Shown one piece after another: positions 11,551-23,265 of a stretch of DNA of 59,979 bases. Position numbers and translations under genes: made by a program. The stretch covers positions 1 to 59,979 of the forward strand of contig JAKEKT010000144.1 of assembly GCA_021495925.1 (NCBI GenBank), in the 5' to 3' direction. Under the pieces are notes generated by a model. That model had not been told where the DNA came from. It did not search any database and saw only the letters and a list, made by a program, of their open reading frames with translations. Every line of letters starts with the position of its first letter. The first letter of the stretch is position 1. The DNA comes from Diplodia intermedia. Its lineage: Eukaryota > Ascomycota > Dothideomycetes > Botryosphaeriales > Botryosphaeriaceae.

Positions 11551-13949
11551 ATGGCAGGCACCGCAAATCCACCTCCACCAGCCACGGAGCTGCCATGCGT
11601 CACCGCCCTCGCTCCACGCACCGAGGCCGAATTCCAGACCGTCGGGTTATGCACGCATTGCCGGGTGCTGCAACTGGACGACATAGCTGCGGATCAGATC
11701 TCGGCGTCGCAGAAATACGAGTTGAGGTATGAGAGACACGACACGTTTCCAGGGCTGCCCCAAATCGCCCAGTCGGCAGCGTCAGGCTGTGGAGTGTGCC
11801 GCGCACTCCACGCCAAGATCACCGACGCCCTGGACGACAGCGACTACAGTGGGCCCGTCAAGATAGACCGGCTGGTGGTCGCCTTCTACGAAAACCAGCT
11901 GGACTTCATCATCGAGACTCCGAGCTGGACAACGGGCATTACCTTTTACATCGCCGCCGACCCAGGTGTGTTGCCTGCTTGCTGCAAGCTTGGCCCCGTG
12001 TAGTGTAGTGCGCTGACAGCGGACGACGTCGGCGAACAGGGCTCCGAGGCGCAGAGAAGCTGGGCATCTCCCAGCAACACGTCCCCGAGGACCTCCTCTC
12101 GGACGCGGGCATCTCGAACCTCCGCAATTTCATCGACCAAGCCGTGGAGTGGTCTCCCCTTCCCAGCGAGGTAGCAGCGCTTCCCACGCGCCTCCTCGAC
12201 GTCGGCGGGCGCCCCGAGCAGCAGGACCCACGCCTCGTAGTCTCCAGCGAGCATCCGCCGCTGCGGGACTCGGCTCCCACCGACGTCGAAGCACGGCGAT
12301 ACATCGCGCTCAGCTACTGCTGGGGCACGCAGCACGGCGCCCCCCTCCTGCGAACCGAGCGTGCCACGCTGCCGTCCTTCGCGAAGGGGATCCCGCTCTC
12401 CCTCTTCCCGCCCGCGCTCCGCGACGCCGTCCTCGTCACGCGCCGCGTGGGCTCAGGCGAAGGCGGCAGCGTCCGCTACCTCTGGATCGACGCGCTCTGC
12501 ATCGTGCAGGACGACCGCCGCGACTGGGAGCGCGAGGCCGCCCGCATGGCCGGCGTCTACCGCAACGCGTACCTGACCTTCTGCTCGACCCAGGCGTCCT
12601 GCGCCCTCGGCTTCGCGCGGCGCCCCGCCAGCAGCGCCATCGTGCCTCTGTCGCCCCGTCTGGCGCCGCTGGGGCTGCGCGGCTCGTACCACCTCACCGA
12701 GTATATGGACGAGACGTTCGCGTGGGAGGCCCGCGCGTGGACCTTCCAGGAGTTGTTCTTCTCCGCCCGCGCCGTGCTGTTCGGCCGCGTGCAGACGTAC
12801 CTGTGGGACACGCGCAGCGCGCGCGCGGCGGATCCAGACGGCGGCTACGCGCGCGGCGCCGGCGTCTTCCAGCCAGAGAGCCGCCGCCGGTGGTGGGAGT
12901 CGCAGGTGCGCGCCGGCATGAGCTGGTCGTGGCAGCTGGAAGACGCCGACGACAAGGCTGCTGCTGCAGTGGACCCGTACGAGGACTGGTACGCAAAGGT
13001 CGCCGCCTACTCCCAGCGCAGCCTCACCTTCGCCGCCGACCGCCTCCCCGCCATCTCGGCCCTGGCCGCGCACACGGCCGACACGCTCGTCCAGCAGCGG
13101 GGAGACGCAACGTACGCCGCCGGCCTCTGGGCAGCCGACCTCCTCCGCGGCCTGCTGTGGTCCATCACCGCCTTCGACACCGACCCAGCACCCAGCCTGG
13201 CCGAGTACGTTGCGCAGCGGACAGATGCAGCACGCCGCGTCGCGCCGTCGTGGAGCTGGGCCTGCCAGGGAGAGGCCGTATGTTTCCCCGCCGCCGGCGG
13301 CGCCGGCTTCGCCCCGCTGGGCGCCGTCGAGGCCGTCGTCGACGTGCGGCCGGCCGGGCTGGATGCGTACGGCCAGGTCGACCCGGCGTGCGGCGGCCGC
13401 GTCGTCCTGTCCGGCTGGATGGCGCGCGTGCCGTATGCGTATTTCGAAATCCACCACACGCCGCCGTCGTCGGGCCAGTACGACGCCGTGCGCCGCGACG
13501 CCTCAGACAGGTCAGGGGTTAATAGTCTCAGGCTGTTTTCGACGGGCGGCGGTGGTGGCGAGGCGGATGTCGCGTTCGACTGGTGGGTCGAGGACGAGCG
13601 CCACGCAGAGTACTGGCCAGGCGGGTCGTTCACGGTTCTCTTGACCGGCTTGAGCGTGTATCCGCCCGAGCTGGCGTCGTCGTCGTCGTCGACAAGTGCC
13701 GAGAAGGACAACTGGGAGCTGTTCCGCACGGTGGCGGACTTGGATACGGAGCCCGGCCGGCGCGAGGTCCGCAGGCCCCACGACGGCGAGGTCGTGACGT
13801 ACGACTCCATCTTCGTCCTCGGCCTCGTCCTGCGCGAGACGGAGCGGCCCGGCGTGTTCCTGCGCGCGGGGTATATGCGCGGGTCGGCGTTTGAGGATAC
13901 GCTTGCGGAACTGAAGGCGGCCGAGTGGCGCACCGTTGAGATTGTGTGA
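11551..13949 (+). CDS. HET-domain (heterokaryon incompatibility) protein 1
   Basis: Two exons (11551-11965, 12040-13949) with a 74-nt intron containing a CTGAC branch site; 774 aa. The N-terminal part has a Cys-rich head typical of these proteins (LCTHCRVLQLDD, then SAASGCGVCRALH). The HET domain starts near residue 225 with YIALSYCWG and continues through YLWIDALCIVQDDRRDWE (about 285), RMAGVYRNAYL and AWTFQELFFSARAVLF. The C-terminal half has the usual SLTFAADRLPAISALA and GLWAADLLRGLLW blocks. HET proteins trigger cell death after fusion of genetically different hyphae, or act as immunity effectors; the partner is unknown. An in-frame ATG lies earlier at 11461, but that codon is ATA in the duplicated flank of the neighbouring gene, so the start at 11551 is preferred. 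Confidence 0.88.
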
Positions 13950-14220
13950 ACCCCCAAACTCCGCCGCGTTGTTGGATCTTTTGCTGCGTTGCGTCTTTTG
14001 GGGAAATTGGCGGGAGAGTGACACGGTGATCGGTCGCTGAGAGGGTTTTTAGTGCATCTTGCTGTTCAGGTACCGATTGTAGTCCTGATATTCAAGAGAT
14101 CGTGACCCGTATGAGTATCTATGGAGTCGGCAGTCACACTGTTTGTGCTTTGGGCTCTTTGTAGAATTGCCAGCAACGGTATTTCCTCTCGAGCTGAACA
14201 TGCGGCTGTGTAAGAAGTGA
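13950..14220. other. 3' flank of HET gene 1
   Basis: Short non-coding spacer between the HET gene 1 stop codon and the second copy of the duplicated flank. No feature seen. Confidence 0.5.
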
Positions 14221-14819
14221 TGTCGAGGGGTGGGTATGTCGCGGTGTGGCGGGGCGGCAGCTGTCGACGGCGCGGTTGGTGAGGAGGTGGAGGTGGTGGT
14301 GGAGATGGAAGGCGGGAAGTAATAGCGCTAGAAGGCAGGATGATTAATGGTGTGACGAAAGAGGGACGGACGGGAGTGTTAAGGTGTGAAATGTTAAGGA
14401 TGTTTTAGTGAAGGGAGGAAGAAGAAGGCAAGCAGGAGGAAGCAGCGGAGTAGAGCCACGGTGCGGAGTTCTAGGCGGTGAATGCGGTGGTGCTGAGTCG
14501 TCGGGACGAGCGGGAGGTGTAGGTACCCGACGCCGGCGCGGGCGACGGCTCGCTACGCCACTAGCGTCTAAGCAGGCCGGTAGACGGGACGACGCCGAGG
14601 ACCTTCGGGCCGCCATAGATAATAACATTTCATTGCATTATTTATCGACACCGATCCCACCCGGCGAATTTAATCTTACATAGTCTAGGCTATTATAATA
14701 TGGCTTAGGTTGCGATGTACTACACGAAGAGATAAAGAATAGTTCTTCCGGATCCCGCTTGTCGCCACTATACCACGACAAGAAAGTGTGGGGGCGGTTT
14801 ACTCGGTCAAAACCGTCGC
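14221..14819 (+). repeat. Duplicated 5' flank, copy 2 (upstream of HET gene 2), mildly RIP-like
   Basis: Counterpart of 11,059-11,513, longer by about 130 nt because of an insertion around 14,493-14,620. Many differences are C to T or G to A (for example GCATCGTTTATCG against GCATTATTTATCG, CTCACCCAG against CTTACATAG), as expected if this copy was lightly hit by repeat-induced point mutation. The ATG at 11461 of copy 1 corresponds to ATA here. Confidence 0.78.
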
Positions 14820-14909
14820 GCGGGAATCCCAGCCTCCAGCCACCACACGTGCATCCCCATCGACCTCGAATACCTCAATCGTTGCCCAGGGCTGCATCTT
14901 CCCGTGGAT

Positions 14910-17147
14910 ATGATCGATACCAAGATGATTGTCTCGACAACATACCAAGACCACGCATGCTCTTACTGCCGGGAGATAGTCGTGCTGCTCCCACTACACA
15001 CGGTCGCGCTCCCGAAAGGGTTCTACTTCCATCTCCGTCACACGCGAGACGATGTCAGGCGAGCTGCATCCAACAATTGCCCCGTATTCCAGCTATTCGC
15101 GGCGGCCGACGACCGCGTCGTCAAGAAAGAAGCACCAGGCGCACGAGGCATGGTTAGGCTCCTGCGGCGCGTGCTCCTCGGACGGCTCGAGCCGGCTGAG
15201 GAGCAGTGGCGCGCAGACCGGCTGGGGAGGCTTTCGTACTTTGCGCATCGGGTCGGGAGACGCCCGTTCTTCCTGTTCTTTGATCATCACGGCTGCGTGC
15301 AGCTTCTCCGTCTGGGCGGCGGTAACGATCAAGCGTGGAGCGGCTTTTGCACTGCCGTCGCGGGCAGACCGTACGCGGTTGAAAGGCCGATGGCGTCGAA
15401 GGTAATAAAGTCCCGCAGGCCGCATCTCGCCGTGGAAAGGTCATGGCTGTACAGGTGCCTTGGCAAACACAAGATCTGCGAGCAGAACCTGTCATCGAAC
15501 GAACCGCCCAGGAGACTCGTCCAGCTCGCAACCAACGGGTACGGGGGATTGAGACCGCGTCTCGTAGACACGCGGAAGCAGCGATATGGAAACTGGCGCT
15601 GGTGCTGCCTCAGCTACTGCTGGGGTGGCGACCAGCCCGTGAAAGCCACCAATGCCACCATCCAGCCATTCCAAGACGAGATCCCGGTGGAGAAGCTGCC
15701 GAAAACCATCTACGACGCAATGGCTGCGGCGCAAGAGATCGGCATGGCGTACATCTGGATCGACTGCCTCTGCATCATCCAGGACGACGAGCTTGACAAG
15801 GCTTGGGAGATTTCGCGCATGCCGTGGATATACCACTCCGCCGTCTTTACCATCGCAGTGTCCTCGGCGGCCAGCTGCACAGAGGGATTTCTCGCAGGGG
15901 ACCAAGAAGACGACGCATCCAAGCGAACGCGGCGGTTCCATCTCAACGTCAAGTGCTCGTCGACCGGCGCTGCAGGCGAGTTCGCCATCACCGAAGGGCG
16001 GCAGTTCGACTCCATGTCGGACCCGCTCTACGGCCGAGGCTGGGCCTTTCAGGAGTACGTGCTGTCCACGCGGGTGATCGAGTTCAGCTCGGCGTGGACG
16101 GCGTGGCACTGCGCGGCCCGCTTTGAGACCGACCAGGGCTTCCATAGCGAGGACGCCGGCTACTTCAGCAGCCTCTTCGCCGGCTTCTCCAGAAGCCCAG
16201 ACCGCCTCGAGAAAATCCCGCGGGGACTGCGTTGGTGAGTGACCATGCCCCCCTCCCCCGTCGTACGGAAGATTGCAGTTGACACACGATGCGCACGCAG
16301 GTCGGCGGCGGTGGAGCACTACACGCGCCGCTCCCTCAGCTGCCCGCAGGACAAGCTCCCCGCCATATCCGCCATCGCACAGATCCTTTCGAGAGGCGGC
16401 GGCGACGGCGATGGCGACGACAAATACCACGCCGGCCTCTGGGCATCCGATCTACCATGGAACCTCCTGTGGCGCCGGCAGACGGCCGTCGACGACCACA
16501 ACCCCTTCTCCACCACACGAGCCGGATCAGACAACCCCACCACCACCACCACCACCACGACGCCCACCCTCCTCCTGCACCCCCGCCCGCATCGCTACCG
16601 CGCGCCGTCGTGGTCGTGGGCGTCCGTCGACGGCGCCGTCGTGACGAGCTCGGCGGCCCACGAGCAAGCCATCACGGACGGCTGGGAGCGCGTCGCGTCC
16701 ATCGCCGAGTGCGTGTCGACGCCGCGCAACGCCTTCGCCCCGTTCGGCGAGGTGGCTGCGGCGTATCTCTGCGTGCGGGGCCGTGTCAGGGAGGCCCGGT
16801 GGTGCCTGCGCTACGAGGAGCCGCTGCGGTTCGCCGGCAACGATAAAAATCCCGTCAAGCACGCCCTTGCCGTGAGGGATGCCGTCGAGGATGGTAGGTG
16901 GTGGTGGCCCACGTCCGCTAATGCTGCTGGTGCTGCTGCTGTTGGTGATGCTAAAGACGGCGACGACGTGGCGTGCCTGGATCTTGCCTTGCGCGATGGG
17001 AAGGAGTCCGAAGGGTTGGTCTTAAGGCCGCAGAGTGAGAGGGTTAATGGGTATCCCACCTACAGACGTGTGGGATTTTGTCGGTTGCGGTATCGGAGGG
17101 GCGGCTTCTTTCAGGGCTCTCAGGAAGACTGGATCTGTATTGTATAG
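14910..17147 (+). CDS. HET-domain protein 2
   Basis: Two exons (14910-16234, 16301-17147) with a 66-nt intron (donor GTGAGT, acceptor CGCAG); 723 aa. The HET domain lies at about residues 231-400: CCLSYCWGGDQPVKATNATI, YIWIDCLCIIQDDELDKAWE, YHSAVFTIAVSSAASC, and GRGWAFQEYVLSTRVIEF. After the intron comes the family block WSAAVEHYTRRSLS...DKLPAISAIAQ and GLWASDLPWNLLWRR, then RAPSWSWASVDG. The N-terminal 200 residues are not similar to HET protein 1, although the two genes share their upstream sequence. An upstream in-frame GTG at 14904 exists; 14910 is the first ATG. Role as for other HET proteins: a non-self recognition or cell-death effector, partner unknown. Confidence 0.87.
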
Positions 17148-17639
17148 AGGACGCCATTGGTCATCGGGAGAATATTTTCTATCGATCATACACCCGGCCC
17201 CATAGATGTAACGCTTCAGTGTCATATCATTATTTTTCATTCCAAAGGTGCTTGCTTCTGACGATGGCGCTCTTTGCTGGCGGCAGTGCATATTTTCGTT
17301 GCCTTCAATCAGGACATTACTTTCCCTTTCGAACACGCAGCTGGTCGGAACCAAGTATTACAATATAGAACCCTCTAAGCCGTGCTAATTTTATCTTCCT
17401 TCACTCCTTGTAGTCTTAAGTATTCGTGCAAGTCATGAAGAGCTAGCCGTAGAGGACTGGAGTACTATTTGTTGGTTCCCCGCAACGAGTAAATCACGTG
17501 CACATCACTTGCTTATATAACGTGCATAAGAAAGCAAGCGCGTACACTACTACTACATAACCTGCATTAACACAAACATAAAACACTAGCAGGCTCATTA
17601 TTTGTTTTTCTAAGCTCTACAACGTAATCTTGTTAAAAA
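17148..17639. other. Intergenic, AT-richer spacer
   Basis: Holds the 3' flank of HET gene 2 and then AT-richer sequence with many TA steps leading into the damaged gene that follows. No intact gene. Confidence 0.45.
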
Positions 17640-18477
17640 TCAACAAGATGCGGGAATCTTCAATACCATGGATATCCGCCTGTGGGATAAGACTTATGCT
17701 AGCAATTCGAAGGGCATCTACAAATATAAGAACTAATACTAGGTGCTGCAGCTCGGCATAGGCCTTAAGTACCTGGAGATTAAGTAGAAAATAGACGTGA
17801 ACCTCGGCCTACTTAAGCGGCTACACGAGGCATTGTTGATCCTGTTTCCTACGAACGAGGAAGAAGAAGAAAAAGAAGTGCCGCGGTAGAAAAGAGTGGC
17901 TTAACGGAGAGAAGAAGTAGGGGCGGAAGAGGAAGAAACAGAAGAAGCAGAAGTAGAAGGAGAAAGGGCCAGGAATAGTAACAGCCCGTTACCGTCGCCC
18001 TGACCCTTACCGCCGCCATATTGACCAGTCGCGATATCGGCGCTCGCCGTCGACTAGACGCTAACGAAGAAGGTCTACTCCGTCAGTGCGCAGGCGGACA
18101 ACGGTTGTGGTGCCGGGAGCGTGCTAGTGCTACTATAGTTGTTTAATGAGCGGCTGGTTGAGACCTTTCAGGGGCAACCGCACAAGGAGGTTGTTGTTGC
18201 GGCGGCGGCGCAGCTTGCTATCGCTGGTGCTGGTCCTGGTGCTGATGATGGTACCGGTCCTAGCCGGGAGACCCCTGGGGCGAGGCTGTACGCGGTCAGT
18301 GTAATTACCAATTTCCCCGGATCGGACGAGTTCTGGCGGGCATGGTGGTATTTCCTGTTCCACCGCTACTACAACAAGGGGGAGCTCGTGGCAACGGCGG
18401 CGGCGGTGGGAGCAGCGGTGCTGGCTGCGTCGAGTGGCGGGGAGTGGGTTGGTGCATACGGCAAGCTGTTCCCATAG
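17640..18477 (+). pseudogene. RIP-damaged gene of unknown family
   Basis: Two stretches still read as protein except for stops that can be explained as C to T changes. At about 17,650-17,890 one frame gives FNTMDIRLWDKTYASNSKG, IYKYKN-stop-Y-stop-VLQLGIGLKYLEIK-stop-KIDVN and LKRLHEALLILFPTNEEEE. At about 18,060-18,477 another gives VYSVSAQADNGCGAGSVLVL, then stop (TAG, probably once CAG), LFNERLVETFQGQPHKEVVV, and later AVSVITNFPGSDEFWRAWW and FLFHRYYNKGELVATAAAV, ending at a TAG at 18,475-18,477. A poly-acidic and Lys-rich linker joins them. I recognise no family. The 3' part is almost intact, so damage is stronger at the 5' side. Confidence 0.5.
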
Positions 18478-19318
18478 TCGGCAGGTAAAGATGTCGACGA
18501 GGGTACTCTTACTAAAAGCAAAAGAGTTCACTTTAAAGAGCACTCTAATATAATAAGCCAGTGTTTTTATAGATAAAGGTGAGGGGCCTTGTTATAAAAA
18601 GTGATCGCAGAGCCTTGCCACCGTGCTTTACATCAAGCACTCTGCCTGTTGACGAGACTTATCCTTGGCATTAGACATACAAATAAACTTTGGTCCATGA
18701 AAGCTTGCTTTCTAAGGTCGGTTCCTCCGTATTTTCATCACAGCATGCATATTTTCCTTTCGTACCCGCTACGGAGGGTCTACCAGCCGCGTGCTGCGGG
18801 GAACCGACGAATGCCCTACTCCTCCTTCCCGCTCCTCCACCTACACACCTTCCCAACTTCTGCGGAATCCTCTCACCTGGGACAAGCACTCATGTATGTG
18901 CACTAAGTCACGATTCAACACTATCTAAAGGGTCCCTAAGACGGCATGCCAATAATCGGGATCTTTGCACACCACAGCTACCCGACGGCAATCCTGCCGG
19001 CTGCTCCCACGCCACCATTCGCGGCCGGACATAGCCCGGATCGGTCGGCAGTAGAAACAGGGTTGGATTCGGAATCCGCATGGCCGAGGGCCGATAGAAC
19101 TGGTAGATGATTGTGTGGTGGGACGTTTCTCAAGCTCCGCTTTTACCTAGCTTCGGCATTCGAAGATCGCGGAGGCCGGGAAACGCGAAGGCCGACATGG
19201 ATCCATGACGGATGCATATAACAACGACATGCGATTTCACTTCCCGGCATTGTAACCCCCAAGGGCACTTGCAGTCCTCAAACACATCTCGATCACTGAA
19301 CTCCCTTCACTGATCATC
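18478..19318. other. Intergenic, upstream region of the SDR gene
   Basis: No coding signal on either strand. Likely contains the promoter of the short-chain dehydrogenase gene at 19,319. Confidence 0.5.
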
Positions 19319-20234
19319 ATGTTGTCCCAATCAAACCCTCTCGCCGGCAAGGTCGCCATCGGTAGGTGCAATCACTGCCACAGGAACACCGCCATTCTAA
19401 CAAACACCCGACAAACAGTGACGGGCTCCAGCCGGGGCATCGGGGCAGCCATCCTGCTCAAGCTCGCATCGTGCGGGGCCGACGTGGTGGTCAACTACGT
19501 CTCGTCGCAAGCCGCGGCCGAGTCCGTGGCCGCCAAAGCCCGCGAGCTCGGCGTCAAGGCCGCGTGCATCCAGGCCGACGTCAGCAAGCGCGCCGACATC
19601 GCCCGCCTCTTCGAGCGGGCCAAGCGCGAGCTGGGCCGCGTCGACGTCGTCATGAGCAACTCGGGCATCGAGCACTTCGGCGACGTCGAGGGCGTCGCGG
19701 AAGACGAAATCGACCGCGTCCTCGCCGTCAACGTCAAGGCCCAGTTCTTCGTCGCGCAGGAGGCGCACAAGTGCCTCGAGGACGGCGGCAGGCTGATCCT
19801 CATCTCGTCCATCTCGGCTGTTTGGGTGCGTTGCGGTGAGGGAAAGCAGGCGTGTTTGTGTGTGCTGATTCCGTTCTGCTGATCAGGGCGTCCCTCGCCA
19901 TGCGCTGTACTCGGCATCCAAGGCCGCCATCACCGGCATGGTCAAGTGCCTGGCATTCGACTTCGGCTCGCGCAACATCACCGTCAACTGCATCGCCCCG
20001 GGCGGCATCAAGTCCGACATGTACACCGAAGCGGCAAAGGACTACATCCCCGGCGGCGAGAAGCTGACGGTGGAAGAGATTGATGAGAAGGTGGGCATGA
20101 TGAGCCCGATGAAGAGACCAGGCTTCCCCGATGACATTGCAGGCGTTGTCGGTCTTCTTGCAATGCCCGAGTCGCAGTGGCTCACCGGGCAGACCTTCCA
20201 TGTGGGTGGGGGCGCGCACATGGCGACTGCTTAG
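19319..20234 (+). CDS. Short-chain dehydrogenase/reductase, SDR family
   Basis: Three exons (19319-19361, 19419-19825, 19887-20234; introns 57 and 61 nt) give 265 aa, a normal classical SDR length. The cofactor motif is VTGSSRGIG (residues 15-23, restored by the first splice). The catalytic Ser lies in ISSIS (about 144-147), and Tyr-x3-Lys is YSASK (Tyr158, Lys162). The C-terminus SPMKRPGFPDDIAGVVGLLA and WLTGQTFHVGGG is typical of NADPH-dependent polyketide/naphthol reductases (tetrahydroxynaphthalene or versicolorin reductase-like), but that sub-assignment is only by resemblance. No polyketide synthase is present in the window. The gene is convergent with the beta-propeller pseudogene. Confidence 0.9.
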
Positions 20235-20399
20235 GCATGCTTGCGGAAAATCGCCGTTCATTGTCCAAAATGCCAGGTTTGTTTGAATTTCAGTCATGTA
20301 CACAAAGGGTAGTAATCTATTTTCCTCTTATCACAATGACCAGTGCCACCCGACATCACGTAAAAGCAACCCGCGGTCACCCAAACCTTGGCAATCAAA

Positions 20400-21780
20400 T
20401 CAGATGTCATTGGGAACATACAGCGGCATCGAATCCTCCCACAGGCTGTCGGTGAGCATGGTCTTGTTCGAGCCATCGGCATTCATGGACATGATCTGGC
20501 CGTACGGCTGGAAGGTCTAGTCGTAGATGGCAGCCTCGTCGCGGAAGCCGTACATGCCGGTGGAGTAGAGGATGCGGCCCGTCGGCGGACCAGACGGCAT
20601 GGGCGTCGTTGGCGCCGCTCGAAGTCGTCAGCGTCCGCAGGTCGGAGCCGTCGGGGCGGGATGGTGCAGACGTCGAACTTGGTGGGGCGGGTCTTGCGGG
20701 TGAAGACGACGCGCTCGCCGTCGTCGGTGGACCAGGCGGGCAGGTTGTCGGTGGCGTTGGTCAGGTAGCAGACGCCCCACTCGTGGAAGACGATGTAGCG
20801 GCCGTCGGCCGAATAGGTAGCTGGGGAACCCGGAGTGCACGGTGCCGTCGGTGAGGGCCTCGTAGCAGCAGCCGTTGGCCGTGGCGCGGTACACCTTGGC
20901 CTTGGCCGTGGCGCGCGCCTGGAACCACTGGCCCAGCCCGAAGGCAACCCACTCGCCGTCGGGAGACCAGGCGGGCTGGAAGGCGCCGGCCAGGCCCTGC
21001 GTGACCAGCGACACGTCGACCTCGCCGGCGGCGGACGAGTCGAAGACGACCTTCTCGCCGGTTTTGCCGTCTGGGTCCATGGCGACGACGGACGAGTTGC
21101 CCAGCTGCTTCTGAGTGAGCACCAGCCTGCCCTGCGGCGACGGCCGGGGGAAGACGTCGGCGAACCGGCACTCCCAGTCGCCGTCCCAGCCGTACAGCGG
21201 CTTCGACTCCATCGGCCGCGCCGCGAACCCGACCCTCTCGTACACGACCGTCGAGCCGTCGGGCGACCACGCCGGCGAGCGCACTGCGGCCGTCGCGGCC
21301 ATCTTCTACAACGACGACGTGTCCGCCGCGCGCGACCCCCGCCGTCCCAGCGCACTCGGTACAGGTCCGCGTTGCCGTTCGCCGTTGGCGTTCCATCCGT
21401 CGTGAACGTGATCCCACTCCCCCGTCGACGGGACGAGAAGGGACGCGTGGTACTCGTATGCGGAGGCTGAGCCGTTCCCCCAGCAGCTTCCGGCGCTCGT
21501 CGCTGCCGTCGGCGGCCGCGGCGATGTAGAGCTCCGACGTACGTCGAGGGCGCGATGGGCGGTTCATGAAGAGGCCGACGACTTTCTTGCCGGATGCGGC
21601 GGGCAGGCCGCGCGCGCCGAGTGCGCTTGTTGCATCGTCGAGGGGCCGAATTCGTTCTCCGGCGAGAGGTCGGCATGGTGGCCGCCCTGGGGCTTGGCGT
21701 GTGCCGGGTTCGTGGCCCAACCCAGCCCGAAGAGGGAGAGGTTGGTGAGCAGGCGCGTCGTGGTTGGCTGGCTTGGCTTG
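20400..21780 (-). pseudogene. TolB-like beta-propeller (WD40-like PDG repeat) secreted protein, multiply frameshifted
   Basis: All parts of a fungal secreted beta-propeller protein are present in order on the minus strand, spread over all three frames. They are: an N-terminal LLTNLSLFGLGWATNPAHA followed by GGHHADLSPENEFGP; DDATSALGARGLPAASGKKV and VGLFMNRP; SAYEYHA; ITFTTDG...GNADLYRVRWDGGG; SPAWSPDGSTVVYE; FQPAWSPDGEWVAFGLGQWF; ADGRYIVFHEWGVCYLT; DNLPAWS and FTRKTRPTKFDVCTI; and finally the C-terminal MNADGSNKTMLTDSLWEDSM ending PNDI and a TGA at 20,402-20,400. At least five frame changes are needed (near 21,650, 21,470, 21,410, 20,820 and 20,650). There is one in-frame TAG in the last segment (AIYD-stop-TFQPYGQ), and the expected start codon reads ACG. 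The damage is indel-driven, unlike RIP. Confidence 0.75.
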
Positions 21781-22681
21781 GCTTCGGCTCGGTATATAAA
21801 CAGAGGAGATGTGAGACGGTGCTCTCGCCGTGGATGGGTGTTGCGACGAACAACGAGAGACTGGAAACACGGGAGAGTCCTTCCCGCAGCCTTTATACCG
21901 CTGACCGGTGTGAAGCTTTTGTCGGCGGCAAAGCTTGGTTGTGAAAGGTGCAAGCTTGGAGGTCCACTACGGGTCCAGACAGATGCGGTCAAGATTTTCA
22001 AAAACACTCGTCTAATGGCTGGCAGTAAGATTGAGATTACCCTTCAGGACCATGGCACAGGCATGGACCTGGCTTCTGAATTTTTTCTGGACGGCGGACA
22101 TGGCAGTGGCGGTGGTGGTTGTTGTCGATAAAGTCCGAGAATAGTTCGGATTGGCTTCGTATCTCCGAGAAATCTCTCAGAAAACTGGCAGCGAGTGGAG
22201 GGATGGCTTCTTGGCAGTCTGGTTAGCCTGCCGGTTGAATTAATGCTTGGGCGCCGTTTGATCAATCACAGTTCGTCTTGTACGTTGTTCCAAAACGTGC
22301 CCATCGTGCCACCGTATCCGAGCCAGGACAGCCCAACCCGACCGAGGAAACATTCCGGTCCGCAGCGAAACGAGACGAAACAGGCCTCCGGGATGCTATG
22401 CGCGTTTTGGATGGGTGTTTATTCTTGCTTCTGTTGAACAACGTGGAACTCAACCGGCAGTCTGACCCCCGGGTTCGGCGCAGCTGGTGAAGCACATTGT
22501 CAAGTATCGGCGAAAAAATAAAAAGAACATAGGAAGTCTTTAATAAGCGATGAAAAGATAGAAACTGACGTATGAAAGGTTTGATTGGATGGTACTGGCC
22601 GGCTACTTCTTTATTAAGCACTTCAGGAACTGGCAGGTGGAACTGCGGGAAGGCCGAAATGCCGAGCCGACATCCGTGTAC
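21781..22681. other. Intergenic, no gene supported
   Basis: Upstream of the beta-propeller pseudogene. A plus-oriented TATATAAA lies at about 21,793-21,800. Open frames on both strands are short and without motifs. Confidence 0.45.
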
Positions 22682-23018
22682 TTAGGCGATCTTCAGCGAC
22701 TTTGGAGACCACATGCCGTCTTTGATATTTGAAACAGCGGACGTACCTGCTTCCGATCGGCCGGAATACGAGTGGGTGGAACTGATCTGTCTCGGCAGAC
22801 GATCCGATGCGGGCCGTGCCTTTTTCGATTCTAGCGGAGAACAAGGCGCATGGGACAGAGAAAAGGTCGAAGAGGTAGGTACTTTCTTGTTACTTATCAC
22901 TTTGGGGCGTTGGACCCGCTGATGTTGTTTTTTAGCGCTTTCTCACGCAGAGTTATTACAATGTACAGAGAAGCTCCTGGAGAAAACAGATGTCCGTGAT
23001 GACGCCAATCACAATGCA
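22682..23018 (+). pseudogene. Possible C-terminal fragment of a HET-type protein
   Basis: The plus strand reads PEYEWVELICLGRRSDAGRA...DREKVEE. A plausible intron follows (about 22,877-22,935, donor GTAGGT, acceptor TTTTTTAG), and then RFLTQSYYNV, ending at a TAA. The pairing of an EWVELI-type block with a SYYNV block resembles the C-terminal end of HET-domain proteins (FVVLS ... YYNVMLIEW). No HET domain lies upstream, so at best this is a truncated remnant. Confidence 0.25.
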
Positions 23019-23265
23019 ATGCTAATTTTCAGCCGGGTGCCTAGGTATCTCGAGGAAGAACCAAAGACGGATGCAAAAGGAAAGGGAGACTCCCAGCCAC
23101 TCGTTTGCTACGAGCGAAGGTCGGCCCCGCCACCAGTAGCCATACTTACATTGCCATGTAGGAAAGCACCGAGGATGGTACATGATGACTTGGTATCGAT
23201 GAAGAAAGGTATGTCTAGACGGTCAAGGAAGCTCGAATGCTGGATGCAAGAAACAGAAGAGATGC

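Noticed and set aside
12453..13957. Long minus-strand frames of 334 and 316 codons across HET gene 1
   Set aside because: Antisense shadows of a GC-rich coding region; the plus strand carries clear HET motifs.
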